NCBI RefSeq assembly: GCF_003201475.1
Contig: NZ_QJJK01000018.1
Span: 1-64,000, forward strand
Length of the DNA stretch: 64,000 bases
From: Chelatococcus asaccharovorans
GTDB taxonomy: Bacteria > Pseudomonadota > Alphaproteobacteria > Rhizobiales > Beijerinckiaceae
Direction of reading: 5' to 3'
A program made the position numbers and the translations under genes. Of the stretch, positions 28,317-37,221 are shown piece after piece. Positions within the stretch are counted from its first letter, which is position 1. Each line of letters starts with the position of its first letter. The notes under the pieces were generated by a model. That model was not told the DNA's origin, made no database searches, and worked only from the letters and a program-made list of their open reading frames with translations.

Positions 28317-29275
28317 CGCGACGCGAGATAGGCGACCGAGTCCTGCAGGCTATAGGCCGCGGCAAAGCCAAGCTCCGCCTGCGCCGCAGTTATCGAAGAC
28401 GGGGCTGGCCGCTGATGCGGAAAGCCGGCGAAACCGGACGTGACGTTGACCCGCAAGTCGACAGAAAGCGCGGGATAGATTTTTCGCACCACATCGCAGA
28501 CATCGTCGAAGCTATACCACAATCCGTTTGCTATGTTGTAGACTAGGCTATGCAAATGCGAGGCATCGAGCGCCGCCACATTCGCACGCGCGCAATCCCG
28601 GGCGTCGACGAACTCTTCCCGGCCGGCCCACACAAGCAGCGGGTCCTCGATGCGCGCGGTGCTTCCGGCGCGGCCTGCCGACAGCAGCACCGACAGCAAT
28701 CGATCCGGCACACTGGTCGCCACATCCGCATTGGCGCTCAGGACGGCACCATAGCGCAGGATCGCCACATCGACGCCGTAGAGATCACCATAGAGAAGCG
28801 CGATATGCTCCGCAGCCAGCTTCGTTGCTGCATAGAGACTCGCCGGCCTTTGACTAACGACGCGGAGCGCCAAGTCTTCCTCGATGGGATCGGGCCCATG
28901 AGTCCCGAAGCACGTGTATCCGACCGTCGTTGAACTCGCGATGACAACGCGTCTGACCGCACAGGCACGCGCGACCTCCAGGACATTGGTCGTTCCCACC
29001 GTATTGACCATCACGCCACGCACGGGATCGCGGCGGATGGCCGTGGAGAGCAGAGCTGCGGTGTGAACGATCGCCGTGATCCCCTGCGACCGCACAAGGC
29101 GTTCGAGCGCGTCGCGATCGAGGATGTCGCAGGTCACGATCGCAAGGTCATCCCGGGAAAGATCCCCCGGATCGACAGCGCGGACATCGGCCACGATGAC
29201 CCGGTCCCCGCGGGCAGCCAGGAGGGCGGCCGTCCTGAGACCGACGACACCACCTCCTGTGATGAGAACGGCCAT
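28310..29275 (-). CDS. NAD-dependent epimerase/dehydratase family protein
   Basis: A 321-residue extended SDR. The Rossmann motif is LITGGGVVGLRTAALLAARG at residues 4-23. HTAALLS follows, then SSTTVGY and the catalytic YAATK. It is related to uronate dehydrogenase and sugar epimerase families, but the sequence does not settle substrate. It is the last gene of a minus-strand catabolic operon with a TRAP transporter and lies 14 bases after the EthD-like gene. A role in oxidising or epimerising the imported carboxylated substrate is the simplest reading. The N-terminal motif has Gly-Val-Val-Gly-Leu in place of the usual phenylalanine/tyrosine-isoleucine pair. Confidence 0.82.
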   Translation of the reverse strand: MAVLITGGGVVGLRTAALLAARGDRVIVADVRAVDPGDLSRDDLAIVTCDILDRDALERLVRSQGITAIVHTAALLSTAIRRDPVRGVMVNTVGTTNVLEVARACAVRRVVIASSTTVGYTCFGTHGPDPIEEDLALRVVSQRPASLYAATKLAAEHIALLYGDLYGVDVAILRYGAVLSANADVATSVPDRLLSVLLSAGRAGSTARIEDPLLVWAGREEFVDARDCARANVAALDASHLHSLVYNIANGLWYSFDDVCDVVRKIYPALSVDLRVNVTSGFAGFPHQRPAPSSITAAQAELGFAAAYSLQDSVAYLASRP

Positions 29276-29289
29276 GACAGATCTCGTTG

Positions 29290-29610
29290 TTATGTGCGCT
29301 CGTCAAAGACAAGATGATAGACGCGCCCCTGAAACAGAGACATGTTTTCAGCAATCGTCTTGCGAACGATCTGGCGCGTCTCGCTGGCGAGCGCGGCGTC
29401 CATCTCGGCAAGACTATCGAAATAGAGATCGAAGATCATATAGACATCCGGCGCACCGGCCTCGGGCACCGCGATTTTTCTCAGCTTGACGTCACGCAGT
29501 CCGGGATAGGTGCGGATGGCCGCCAGCACCTGCTCGCCCATGGCGCGGTCGAAAGCGTCTTGATGCTCCGGGGCGACATGCCCCTCGAGCACGGCAGATC
29601 GTACAATCAT
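29290..29610 (-). CDS. EthD-like dimeric alpha-beta barrel protein
   Basis: A 106-residue protein with the size and pattern of the EthD/ferredoxin-like dimeric barrel group: MIVRSAVLEG start, YPGLRDVKLRK, DVYMIFDLYFDSLAEMDAAL, and YHLVFDE end. Such proteins help degrade small organic compounds, often as isomerases, lactonases or accessory factors; which applies here is unknown. ATG at 29610 with GGAG eight bases upstream defines the start; the open frame further upstream is antisense-like shadow of the transporter region. It sits between the TRAP permease and the epimerase in one operon. Confidence 0.72.
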   Translation of the reverse strand: MIVRSAVLEGHVAPEHQDAFDRAMGEQVLAAIRTYPGLRDVKLRKIAVPEAGAPDVYMIFDLYFDSLAEMDAALASETRQIVRKTIAENMSLFQGRVYHLVFDERT

Positions 29611-29678
29611 GGAATGGCTCCGATCGATGGCGGCAGTAGGCAAGCTCTGGCGAGGCAGTCCGCTTGCCAGACGGATCT

Positions 29679-30971
29679 CTATTGAAAGCCGAATAGATGC
29701 GGGAGGAAAAGGACAATCTGTGGGAAAAGAACGAGGATGAACATGACGACCGTCAGCGGCACGCAGAACATCCAGATCTCGCGGTTGATCTCCCGCATCG
29801 GCACTTTGGTCAGCGTCGACAATACGAAGAGGATCAAGCCGTACGGCGGCGTAATGACTGCAATCATGAAGTTGATGATCGCAACGACGCCGAAATGCAC
29901 GGGATCGATGCCGAGCGCATGGACGGACGGCAAGAGAACGGGCACGAACACCATCAGCATCACGGCACCGTCGAGCACCGTGCCGAGGATAAGGAACAGC
30001 ACGTTCACCAGCAGCATGAACTGCAGCGGCGTCAGTTCCATCGCGGTGATCCACGCCGCCATGTTGCTGGCCAGTCCTTCGTTCGTAATGGCGTAGTTGA
30101 TAATGAAGGAACTGATGATCAACATCATCACCACGGCCGATTGCCGCGATGATTCAAGGAAAACCGCAAGAAGCGACCGTGGGTTCAAGTTGCGGTAGAC
30201 CACGATTCCAAGCAGCATCGCCCACAGGGCGGCGACCGAGGCGGCCTCCGTTGGCGTGAAGATGCCGCTCCAGATGCCACCGAGCAGCACGACGGGGAGC
30301 GTCAGCGGCACCAGGGCGCCGGCAATCACCCTGAGCCGGTCGCCGCGCGCCACCTCCCCCGCGCGTGGCAGGTTCCGCCGATGCGCGATGATCGAGATCA
30401 GGATGCTGAGCGACAGTGCCATCAGGAAGGCCGGCACGATGCCGGCGAGAAACAGCGCCCCCACGGACGCGCCGGAAATGACCGCATAGAGCACGAGCGG
30501 GATGGACGGCGGCATGATCGGGCCGAGCAGAGAGGCACCCGACGCCACCGCCACCGCAAGGCCGCCGGGGTAGTGGCCCTGGCGGCGCATCATGCTGATC
30601 GCCACCATGCCCGGCCCGGACGCTTCCGACACCGCGCTGCCGGTCATCGACGACATCGCCACATTCATCAGCACGGTGACATGTCCATGGCCACCGCGCA
30701 GCCGCCCGACCACGAGATTGGCCGCCGACCACAGACGCTCCGAAATGGTCGCGGCATTCATCACATTGGCCGCCAGGATGAACATCGGCACCGCGAGCAT
30801 CGCGTTCATGCCCATCATGTTGTTCAAGGTCTGGTCGACCAGCAGCCCCACGTCCTGGTGGCTCGTCCAGAGATAGACGATGCCGCTTCCGAACATGGTG
30901 AGGACGACGGGAAGGCGCAGGAGCGCGCCCGCCACGAAGGCCACGCATAAAACGATCAGGCTGGTGCTCAT
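29679..30971 (-). CDS. dctM: TRAP transporter large permease, DctM type
   Basis: A 430-residue integral membrane protein with about 12 predicted spans. It carries DctM hallmarks: AVPMFILAANVMNAA, the SSMTGSAVSEASGPGMVAIS segment, GPIMPPSIPLVLYAVISGAS, FTPTEAASVAALWAMLLG and a late ITPPYGLILFVLSTL. It drives sodium-coupled uptake of the ligand delivered by the DctP receptor. It starts four bases after the small permease stop. Substrates of such systems are mostly carboxylates, including sugar acids. Confidence 0.93.
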   Translation of the reverse strand: MSTSLIVLCVAFVAGALLRLPVVLTMFGSGIVYLWTSHQDVGLLVDQTLNNMMGMNAMLAVPMFILAANVMNAATISERLWSAANLVVGRLRGGHGHVTVLMNVAMSSMTGSAVSEASGPGMVAISMMRRQGHYPGGLAVAVASGASLLGPIMPPSIPLVLYAVISGASVGALFLAGIVPAFLMALSLSILISIIAHRRNLPRAGEVARGDRLRVIAGALVPLTLPVVLLGGIWSGIFTPTEAASVAALWAMLLGIVVYRNLNPRSLLAVFLESSRQSAVVMMLIISSFIINYAITNEGLASNMAAWITAMELTPLQFMLLVNVLFLILGTVLDGAVMLMVFVPVLLPSVHALGIDPVHFGVVAIINFMIAVITPPYGLILFVLSTLTKVPMREINREIWMFCVPLTVVMFILVLFPQIVLFLPHLFGFQ

Positions 30972-30975
30972 CGTC

Positions 30976-31506
30976 TCAACCGATCACGTTCGAGGTGGCC
31001 GCGAGGTCTGACGCGCCGACATGCTCGCGCCAGTTGGGGCCGCAGAATTCGACCAGTTGCGCAATGAGACGCACCACGACCATGACGATGTAGATAATGA
31101 AGCATGAGAAAACGATATCGAGCCGTATTTCGAGCACATCCGTGCGCTCACGCCAAAGAAAGAACACGTAATCGACGATCGTCGGAAAGGCCGCTGCAAA
31201 TATGAGGGCAAAGACAAGCCGTCCGATGATCCCGATGATCCGGCGCGTCCGGGGAGAGACCATGTCCCAGAGGACGTCGAAGGCGACATGGTCGCTGGCC
31301 CGGACGACGAAGGCATCCGTGAGAAACGTGCACCACAGCAACAGCAGGATCGTGACCTCATCGGTCCACATCAATGGCCGATGAAAGAGATAGCGCATTG
31401 CGATCCCCAGGATGAAGACCGCGAATATCCCCGCAAACATCAGTCCGGAGATGATCTCGGCGACGCGGCGGACCTTTTCCGTAGCGCGTAGTATACGCCC
31501 TTTCAT
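30976..31506 (-). CDS. dctQ: TRAP transporter small permease, DctQ type
   Basis: A 176-residue protein with four predicted membrane spans (AEIISGLMFAGIFAVFILGI; VTILLLLWCTFLTDAF; IIGIIGRLVFALIFAAAF; FSCFIIYIVMVVVRLIA). The LFHRPLMWTDEV and HVAFDVL segments match the DctQ pattern. ATG at 31506 has AGGAG six bases upstream; an extension to 31554 lacks support. It lies between dctP and dctM in the usual order and stabilises the large permease. Confidence 0.9.
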   Translation of the reverse strand: MKGRILRATEKVRRVAEIISGLMFAGIFAVFILGIAMRYLFHRPLMWTDEVTILLLLWCTFLTDAFVVRASDHVAFDVLWDMVSPRTRRIIGIIGRLVFALIFAAAFPTIVDYVFFLWRERTDVLEIRLDIVFSCFIIYIVMVVVRLIAQLVEFCGPNWREHVGASDLAATSNVIG

Positions 31507-31561
31507 CGCGCGCTCCTGCTGCTTTACTTGATGATGCAATGCTCGACACGTCAAACCGATG

Positions 31562-32551
31562 TCACTTGATCGCTTCGATCTTGTCCTTCAGGCCCGGCTG
31601 CCACTTGGCTTCGTAGCCTTCTTCCTTGTAAAGCCTGGCGGCATTGGCCCGGAACAGCGCGAGATCAGGCTCGGACACGACGATGCCGGCCTTCTTGAAG
31701 CCTTCGATCGCGGCCTTCTCGTCGTCGACCGTCTTCTTCACCTCGATCGCGGTGGCTTCCTTCGCCGCGGCGCGCAAGGCCTTCTGCTGGTCGGGCGTCA
31801 GCTTGTCATAGGCACTCTTGGAGATGGCGATGAAGACAGGCTGCACGATATGCTGGGTCAGAACGATCTCTTTCGTGACTTCATTGAATTTCCAGTCACG
31901 CGTCATATTGGCCGGATTGTCCTGCCCATCGATGGAGCCGGTCTGCAACGCGAGATAGACTTCCGTGATCGGCATGGCGAGCGGCGTCACGCCCATGGCG
32001 CGCGCCAGGGTCTGGAAGGCCGCGCCTGGCGGCATGCGCAGCTTCACACCGGCGAAGTCTTTCGGTGTCTTGATGTTTTTCACATCCCGCAGGCCGACCT
32101 GGCGGGTGCCGAGATAGGCCGTGTCGAGAATGACGAGCCCCATCTTGTCGGCGACCTTGGCGTAGAACTCTTCGCCGATCGGCCCGTTGAAGACCTTCAG
32201 CATATGTTCGGGATCGCGGAACACATAACCGGAGCTGAACACGCCGTATTCCGGCAGCTGCGCCTCGATCTCGAAGGTGACGGGCGACGCCATCTCCAGA
32301 TTGCCGCGCTGCATCGCCGGCAATTCTGTGCCTTGCCGGAACAGGCTCGACGCCGGATGCACCGATATGTCGAGTGCGCCGGGAAAGGCCGCATCCAGCT
32401 TCTGCTTGATCTGGCGGAAGGCATCGGTCAGCGGCGAATTATCGGGCGCAGCCGTCGACATGCGCAATTGCGTGGCCGCCTGCGCCACACCAGCGGTGCC
32501 TGCAGCCATGATCGCGCAAGCAACAGCGAAAGCTTTCGGAAATTTGAACAT
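31562..32551 (-). CDS. dctP: TRAP transporter substrate-binding protein, DctP family
   Basis: A 329-residue exported protein. The signal peptide runs from KFPKAFAVACAIMAAGTAGV to cleavage after AQA. Family blocks follow: RQIKQKLDAAFPGALDISVH, a central GVKLRMPPGAAFQTLARAMG with the ligand-carboxylate Arg, and ALQTGSIDGQDNPANM. It binds the ligand in the periplasm and hands it to DctQM. ATG at 32551 was preferred since AGGGG precedes it and the signal peptide starts there. It is 55 bases upstream of the small permease gene. The ligand is likely a carboxylate, not identified. Confidence 0.92.
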   Translation of the reverse strand: MFKFPKAFAVACAIMAAGTAGVAQAATQLRMSTAAPDNSPLTDAFRQIKQKLDAAFPGALDISVHPASSLFRQGTELPAMQRGNLEMASPVTFEIEAQLPEYGVFSSGYVFRDPEHMLKVFNGPIGEEFYAKVADKMGLVILDTAYLGTRQVGLRDVKNIKTPKDFAGVKLRMPPGAAFQTLARAMGVTPLAMPITEVYLALQTGSIDGQDNPANMTRDWKFNEVTKEIVLTQHIVQPVFIAISKSAYDKLTPDQQKALRAAAKEATAIEVKKTVDDEKAAIEGFKKAGIVVSEPDLALFRANAARLYKEEGYEAKWQPGLKDKIEAIK

Positions 32552-32620
32552 GGAGTATCCCCTCATTCTTATCGTGACGCGGACGACGATCCGCGAAGAT
32601 ACCGATTGCTCGACGTAACC

Positions 32621-33340
32621 CTATGGACCAAGACCACCCAGTGACTTCCCGCCATCGACAAACAACGTCTGCCCTGTGATGAAACGCGTGGCGGGATTGG
32701 CGAGGAAGGCAATCGCTCCGGCGATGTCGTCCGGATCCGCCGCCATCCCGCTCGGCTCCAATGCCTGCGCCTGCGTATACTGCTCCGGCGGCATGCTGCG
32801 TGTCATCGGCGTATCGGTGAAGCCTGGCGCCACCGAATTCACCGCGATCCGGCGCGGTCGCAGTTCCATCGCCATTGCGCGTGTCAGGCCGATCACACCG
32901 GCCTTCGACGCGACATAATGAGCGAAGTTCGTGCCGCCGATGGCCGCGCGCGAAGACACCGTGACGATACGACCGCCTCCGGGCATGCGACGCAGCACCG
33001 TCTGCGCCGCCGCGAAGACGCCGAGCAGATTGACATCCAGCATGAGGCGGAAGTCGTCCATGGTGATGTCTTCAAACGCCCGCGGCTGGTATATCCCGGC
33101 AACGCAGACGAGTGCTCTGATCTCAGGATAGTCCGCCATCGCCCGGGCGATCGACGCCTGGTCCCGCACATCGACCGTATGGACGGTGATGTGGTCGCGG
33201 CTCGCAGCCAGATCGTCCAGCCGCTCGCTGTCGCGATCGGCCGCAGCCACGTGAAACCCGTCATCGACAAGGCGCAATACGGTCGCCCGGCCTATACCCG
33301 ACGCACCGCCAGTGACGAAAGCGACCGGCCGCGCCTCCAC
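32621..33340 (-). CDS. Short-chain dehydrogenase/reductase
   Basis: A 239-residue classical SDR. It has VTGGASGIGRA for NAD(P) binding, NLLGVF, SSRAAIGG with catalytic Ser, YVASK as the YxxxK pair, and NSVAPGFTDTPM. A Gly-rich C terminus ends VDGGKSLGG. The start is GTG at 33340, right after the stop of the FAH gene, because GGAGG stands six bases ahead; the frame runs to 33397 within the FAH gene but without homology. It is translationally linked to the FAH gene and probably oxidises a hydroxyl of the same catabolic substrate. Substrate is unknown. Confidence 0.88.
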   Translation of the reverse strand: MEARPVAFVTGGASGIGRATVLRLVDDGFHVAAADRDSERLDDLAASRDHITVHTVDVRDQASIARAMADYPEIRALVCVAGIYQPRAFEDITMDDFRLMLDVNLLGVFAAAQTVLRRMPGGGRIVTVSSRAAIGGTNFAHYVASKAGVIGLTRAMAMELRPRRIAVNSVAPGFTDTPMTRSMPPEQYTQAQALEPSGMAADPDDIAGAIAFLANPATRFITGQTLFVDGGKSLGGLGP

Positions 33341-33341
33341 C

Positions 33342-34238
33342 TCAAGCCTCCCCGGCGATCGTGACCGAGAGCTTGCCGATGCCCTCGATCTCGGCATCGA
33401 CCCGGTCCCCGACTTTGAGGAAAGTCTGTTTCGGAACCCCGACGCCAGCGGGCGTGCCCGTGAGCAAGAGATCGCCGGGATCGAGCGTCATGATCTCGGA
33501 CGCGCGCGCCACCTGCTCGGCAATCGAGAAGATCATCTGGTCGGCACTGCCGTCCTGCTTGAGTTCGCCGTTGACGGAAAGGCGCAGCCTTGCCGACTGC
33601 GGATGCGGAAAATGGGCGGCCGGAACGATCCAGGGGCCGATGGGGCAGCAGGTGTCGTTGGCTTTCCCCGCCACCCAGTCGAGCTTGTAGAACTGCTCCG
33701 GGGCCTTGTTGAAATCGCGTGCCGAGAAATCGATCGCGACCGTATAGCCGGCGATATGCGACAGCGCCTCATCGACCGACACATGCCGTGCCGTCCGGCC
33801 GATGACCGCCGCGAGTTCGACCTCCCAGTCGAAGGCTTGCGTTCCCCGCGGCATCAGGACGGTGGCGCCCGGCCCGACGATGGCGTTGCGCGGCGGCTTC
33901 ATGAAGAAGAACAGGCGCTGGCTTTCCTTGGTGATACCGGGAAAGCCCATCTCGGCCATATGGTCATAGTAGTTCGCGCCGGCGCAGAGAATTTTCCCGG
34001 GATAGCGGAGCGGCGCAAGCAGGGTGGCCTCGGAAGCCGGGCGTCCATCGGCCACATCGGCGGCGAGCTTTGCCAGAACAGGCTCGCATCGCGCCCAATC
34101 GGCGAAGACGGCCGCGACCGTGTCCGGAAGCGCGACGCCATGAGCAGCGGCAAGTTCGACGAGAGGATGGAGGGCGCCGTCCACCACCAGACAGGCCGTA
34201 GGCCCTGTCGCTAACTCGGCCGTCGTCAATGCCCACAT
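33342..34238 (-). CDS. Fumarylacetoacetate hydrolase family protein
   Basis: A 298-residue FAH-fold enzyme. The C-terminal catalytic domain shows KILCAGANYYDHMAEMG, the metal-binding FDWEVELAAVIG, YTVAIDFSARDF and the Gly-rich LLTGTPAGVG. Family members include acylpyruvase, hydroxyhepta-dienedioate isomerase and 2-keto-3-deoxy sugar-acid dehydratases. With a TRAP transporter, SDR and aldehyde dehydrogenase, a 2-keto-3-deoxy sugar-acid or acylpyruvate intermediate is plausible. It is the first gene of the minus-strand operon and is divergent from a GntR regulator. Confidence 0.88.
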   Translation of the reverse strand: MWALTTAELATGPTACLVVDGALHPLVELAAAHGVALPDTVAAVFADWARCEPVLAKLAADVADGRPASEATLLAPLRYPGKILCAGANYYDHMAEMGFPGITKESQRLFFFMKPPRNAIVGPGATVLMPRGTQAFDWEVELAAVIGRTARHVSVDEALSHIAGYTVAIDFSARDFNKAPEQFYKLDWVAGKANDTCCPIGPWIVPAAHFPHPQSARLRLSVNGELKQDGSADQMIFSIAEQVARASEIMTLDPGDLLLTGTPAGVGVPKQTFLKVGDRVDAEIEGIGKLSVTIAGEA

Positions 34239-34278
34239 CGGAGATCTCCCTGCATCGGATTGAAGCGATCATGACATT

Positions 34279-34308
34279 ATTTCCACAATCGTCAATAGTT
34301 TGGAAAAT
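34279..34308. promoter_or_regulatory. Candidate operator between FAH operon and GntR gene
   Basis: ATTTCCA (34279-34285) and TGGAAAAT (34301-34308) form an inverted pair, matching over TTTCCA/TGGAAA, with 15 bases between. It is placed in the AT-rich divergent gap where a GntR operator is expected. Both promoters likely overlap it. Confidence 0.4.
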
Positions 34309-34360
34309 TATTTTGATGATGGAATCTGGCGCGGCGATTCCGATTCTGGTAGAAGAAGCT

Positions 34361-35065
34361 ATGAGTGAAACACTCTCTGCCCAGCCCTCGGCGCAAACGG
34401 TCGCCGAAAACGTCTACCGATCCATCAAGTCGGACCTCCTGTCCGGAGCGCTTCCGCCGGGATCGGCCTTGCTGACGCGCGATCTGCTGGCCCGTTACGA
34501 CTGCGGCATCAGCCCGCTGCGCGAGGCGCTGGCGCGGCTGGTCGGCGAACAGTTCCTGGAGGCGGCGAGCCACCGGGGCGTCCGTGTCCCGCGCCCATCC
34601 ATCAGCGACGTGGAGGATGTGTATCGCATCCGCATCGCGCTGGAGCGGGAGGCGCTGGGGCTTGCCCTACAATGCGGCGATGACGACTGGGAGGCGGACA
34701 TCATCGCCACCTGCCATCGCATGGAAAAGGCGCCGCTACCTTACCATGTCGCGGATCAACCGAGCGCCGTGATGGAATGGGAGGCACGCCACCGTGCCTT
34801 TCACTTCAGCCTTATCAAGGCCGCCCCCTCCCCGCGCCTGTTGCGGCTCATCGACCAGATGGTCGACCAGACCGAGCGTTACCGGGCGCTGCGCCTGTCG
34901 GGCATGGACCGCGCGAAGCTCGGCCATGATCTCGTGGCGGAACATCGCAGCCTGATGGAGATGGTTCTGGCGCGCGACCCGGCCAGCCTCGACTTCCTGG
35001 CGGCGCATCTCGACCGCACCCGGATTGCCGTCTCGGCCATCCTGCGCGAAGGGGCCGCGCCGTAG
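34361..35065 (+). CDS. GntR family transcriptional regulator (FCD domain)
   Basis: A 234-residue regulator. The winged helix-turn-helix is at about residues 12-75 (VAENVYRSIKSDLLSGALPP, GISPLREALARLVGEQFLE). The FCD ligand domain follows (EDVYRIRIALEREALGLAL, AFHFSLIKAAPSPRLLRLID, AEHRSLMEMVLARD), with His residues that usually bind a metal. ATG at 34361 is the likely start; the frame is open to 34229 and two ATGs at 34319-34322 are alternatives. It is divergent from the FAH-SDR-TRAP operon and is expected to repress it until an organic-acid ligand binds. Confidence 0.87.
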   Translation: MSETLSAQPSAQTVAENVYRSIKSDLLSGALPPGSALLTRDLLARYDCGISPLREALARLVGEQFLEAASHRGVRVPRPSISDVEDVYRIRIALEREALGLALQCGDDDWEADIIATCHRMEKAPLPYHVADQPSAVMEWEARHRAFHFSLIKAAPSPRLLRLIDQMVDQTERYRALRLSGMDRAKLGHDLVAEHRSLMEMVLARDPASLDFLAAHLDRTRIAVSAILREGAAP

Positions 35066-35170
35066 GGCGATTCGATGTATCGGACGGGCAATGCGCAGGT
35101 CCGTTCGCGGGCCCACCCCGTATCGCCCGCTTCAGTTCAAAGCGGATTGCCCCGCCCGGATGTCTCCCAA

Positions 35171-35198
35171 AGAAAAAGGCCGGGCAAAAGCCCGGCCT
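35171..35198 (-). terminator. Rho-independent terminator for the aldehyde dehydrogenase gene
   Basis: AGGCCGGGC and GCCCGGCCT (35177-35185 and 35190-35198) pair perfectly around an AAAA loop. Read on the minus strand, the stem is followed by TTTTTCT. It ends the aldehyde dehydrogenase transcript about 30 bases after its stop and can also stop the converging GntR transcript. Confidence 0.88.
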
Positions 35199-35228
35199 CG
35201 ATCATGAGATCAACCGGCATCACCGGTA

Positions 35229-36659
35229 TCAGGCGGCGCCGTAGCCGACGGTGCCCTTGATTTCCAGGAACTCATGGATGCCGAAATCGGCATATTCACG
35301 CCCGTTACCCGACTGCTTGTAGCCGCCAAACGGCGCACCTGCATCCCAGGCGGGATAGTTGATATAGACATTGCCCGCACGCATCTGCGCGGCAATCTTG
35401 CGTGCCCGCTCCAGTGAGCCCGACTGCACATAGGCGGCAAGCCCATAGGGCGTGTCGTTGGCGCGTGCAACGGCCTCCTCATCGGTCTGATAGGGCAGGA
35501 TCGCGATCACCGGCCCGAAGATTTCCTCGCGCGCGATGGTCATATCGTCAGTCACATTGGCAAAGACCGTCGGCTTGACGTAGTAGCCGCGATTCAAGCC
35601 TTCAGGCCGGCCGAGCCCGCCGGCGACGAGATCGGCCCCTTCCTTGATCCCGGTTTCGATGAGCCGCTGGATCTTGGTGTACTGCACCTCGCTGACCACC
35701 GGCCCGAGGCGCGTGCCTTCCGCCGAGGCGGGCCCCACTTTCAGCGGCTCGACGGTCGCCTTGGCCACCGCCACGGCCCGGTCATGCATGGCGGCCGGCA
35801 CGAAGAGGCGTGTCGGCGCATTGCAGGACTGGCCGGAATTGCTCATGCAATCCTCGACGCCGAGCTTCACGGCGCGATCGAGATCGGCATCGTCCAGAAC
35901 GATATTGGCTGATTTGCCGCCGAGCTCCTGATGAACGCGCTTCACGGTGTCCGCCGCAGCCTTGGCAACCAGGATGCCGGCGCGGGTCGAGCCCGTGAAG
36001 GAGACCATATCGACCTGCGGGTGACGCGCGATCGCCTCGCCCACCGTCGGCCCGTCGCCATTCACCAGGTTGAAGACGCCCTTCGGCACGCCGGCGTCGT
36101 GCATCGCCTCGGCAAAGATGATGGCATTCAGCGGCGCGATCTCGCTCGGCTTCAGGACCATGGTGCAGCCCGCGGCCAAAGCCGGAGCCACCTTGCACAT
36201 GATCTGGTTGATCGGCCAGTTCCACGGCGTGATCATGCCGACGACGCCGATGGGCTCGCGCGAGATCAGGGTCGTGCCGCGCAATTCCTCGAAGGCGAAG
36301 TTCTCCAGCGCCTCGATCGTCTTCGCGAGATGGGCGGTTCCCATCGCCGCCTGCGAGCGGTGGGCGAAGGCGAGCGGGGCGCCCATCTCCTGCGACAGCA
36401 CTTTCGCCACGTCGTCGTAGCGCGCCTTGTAGGCCTCGAGCAGGCGCCGCATCAGGGCAAGCCGCTCCTCGCGCGAGGTCTGAGAGAAGGCGGGAAAGGC
36501 CGCGCGGGCGGCGGCGGCCGCCCTGTCGACGTCCGCTTCCGTGCCGAGCGCGATCGTCGCGAAGGGTTCCTCGGTCGAGGGGTCGATCACATCGAGCGTG
36601 GCCTGACCGCTGGGCGCGACCCATTCGCCGTCGATATAGAATTGCAGAGCATGCGCCAT
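35229..36659 (-). CDS. Aldehyde dehydrogenase family protein
   Basis: A 476-residue NAD(P)-dependent enzyme oxidising an aldehyde to an acid. It has the Rossmann-type TPWNWPINQIMCKVAPALAA, FTGSTRAG, the general base in ELGGKSANIVL, and catalytic cysteine in NSGQSCNAPTRL. EEIFGPVIAI and the C-terminal PFGGYKQSGNGREY complete the pattern. ATG at 36659 has GGAGG six bases upstream. It faces the GntR regulator and is terminated by its own hairpin. It may serve the nearby catabolic operon, but the sequence does not identify the aldehyde. Confidence 0.92.
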   Translation of the reverse strand: MAHALQFYIDGEWVAPSGQATLDVIDPSTEEPFATIALGTEADVDRAAAAARAAFPAFSQTSREERLALMRRLLEAYKARYDDVAKVLSQEMGAPLAFAHRSQAAMGTAHLAKTIEALENFAFEELRGTTLISREPIGVVGMITPWNWPINQIMCKVAPALAAGCTMVLKPSEIAPLNAIIFAEAMHDAGVPKGVFNLVNGDGPTVGEAIARHPQVDMVSFTGSTRAGILVAKAAADTVKRVHQELGGKSANIVLDDADLDRAVKLGVEDCMSNSGQSCNAPTRLFVPAAMHDRAVAVAKATVEPLKVGPASAEGTRLGPVVSEVQYTKIQRLIETGIKEGADLVAGGLGRPEGLNRGYYVKPTVFANVTDDMTIAREEIFGPVIAILPYQTDEEAVARANDTPYGLAAYVQSGSLERARKIAAQMRAGNVYINYPAWDAGAPFGGYKQSGNGREYADFGIHEFLEIKGTVGYGAA

Positions 36660-36817
36660 GAATGGCCTCCAGAAGAGCTGGCTTTGGCTGGTGAATTCAT
36701 TCCACTAGCCGGTTCTCCATCGCGAGGAAAGCGCGCTCACGCACATGGCGCGCATGGTCTCTGCCTTGCCGTGAAGCGGACCTGGCATCGTCTCGACGGC
36801 GGCCTTTTCAGCGGTCC

Positions 36818-37039
36818 TCAGGCCTTCTTGAGAAACTCGGTCTTCAGCACAAGTCCCTTGACCTGCTTGGTATTGCATTCGACCTCACCGGGCTTCCCCG
36901 TCAGGCGAATGCCCTTCACCAGCGTACCGCGCTTGATGGTTTCGGAGGTCCCCTTGACCTTCAAATCCTTGATCACGGTCACGGAATCGCCGTCGTTGAG
37001 CAGGGTGCCGTTGCTGTCACGGACTGGATCGTCGCTCAT
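36818..37039 (-). CDS. PhnA-domain protein (zinc-ribbon-less short form)
   Basis: A 73-residue protein matching the C-terminal PhnA domain: VRDSNGTLLNDGDSVTVIKDLKVKG, RGTLVKGIRLT and ending GLVLKTEFLKKA. The N-terminal zinc ribbon of full-length PhnA is absent, as in many short homologues. Its molecular role is unclear and the phosphonate link historical. ATG at 37039 has AAGGA six bases ahead. It stands alone between the aldehyde dehydrogenase and the autotransporter genes. Confidence 0.88.
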   Translation of the reverse strand: MSDDPVRDSNGTLLNDGDSVTVIKDLKVKGTSETIKRGTLVKGIRLTGKPGEVECNTKQVKGLVLKTEFLKKA

Positions 37040-37221
37040 GAATCGTCCTTTCTCAAACTTGTGCTTGGCCTTATCCGCTCGGGATAAACCCAATGCCAGC
37101 CTTTTCAAGGACATTCTGAGACGCGACGATCGCGAAGGTTGCCGCCGCGGCGGCGGCGATCCGCGATCAGCGGACCACGGCCGGCCCGTGAGGCATATGT
37201 GAAGGACGGACGGTAGCCCGA

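Noticed and set aside
29290-30054. A 254-codon frame extending the EthD-like gene upstream
   Set aside because: The extra part lies antisense-like within dctM and the gap; ATG 29610 has a ribosome binding site and matches the family start.
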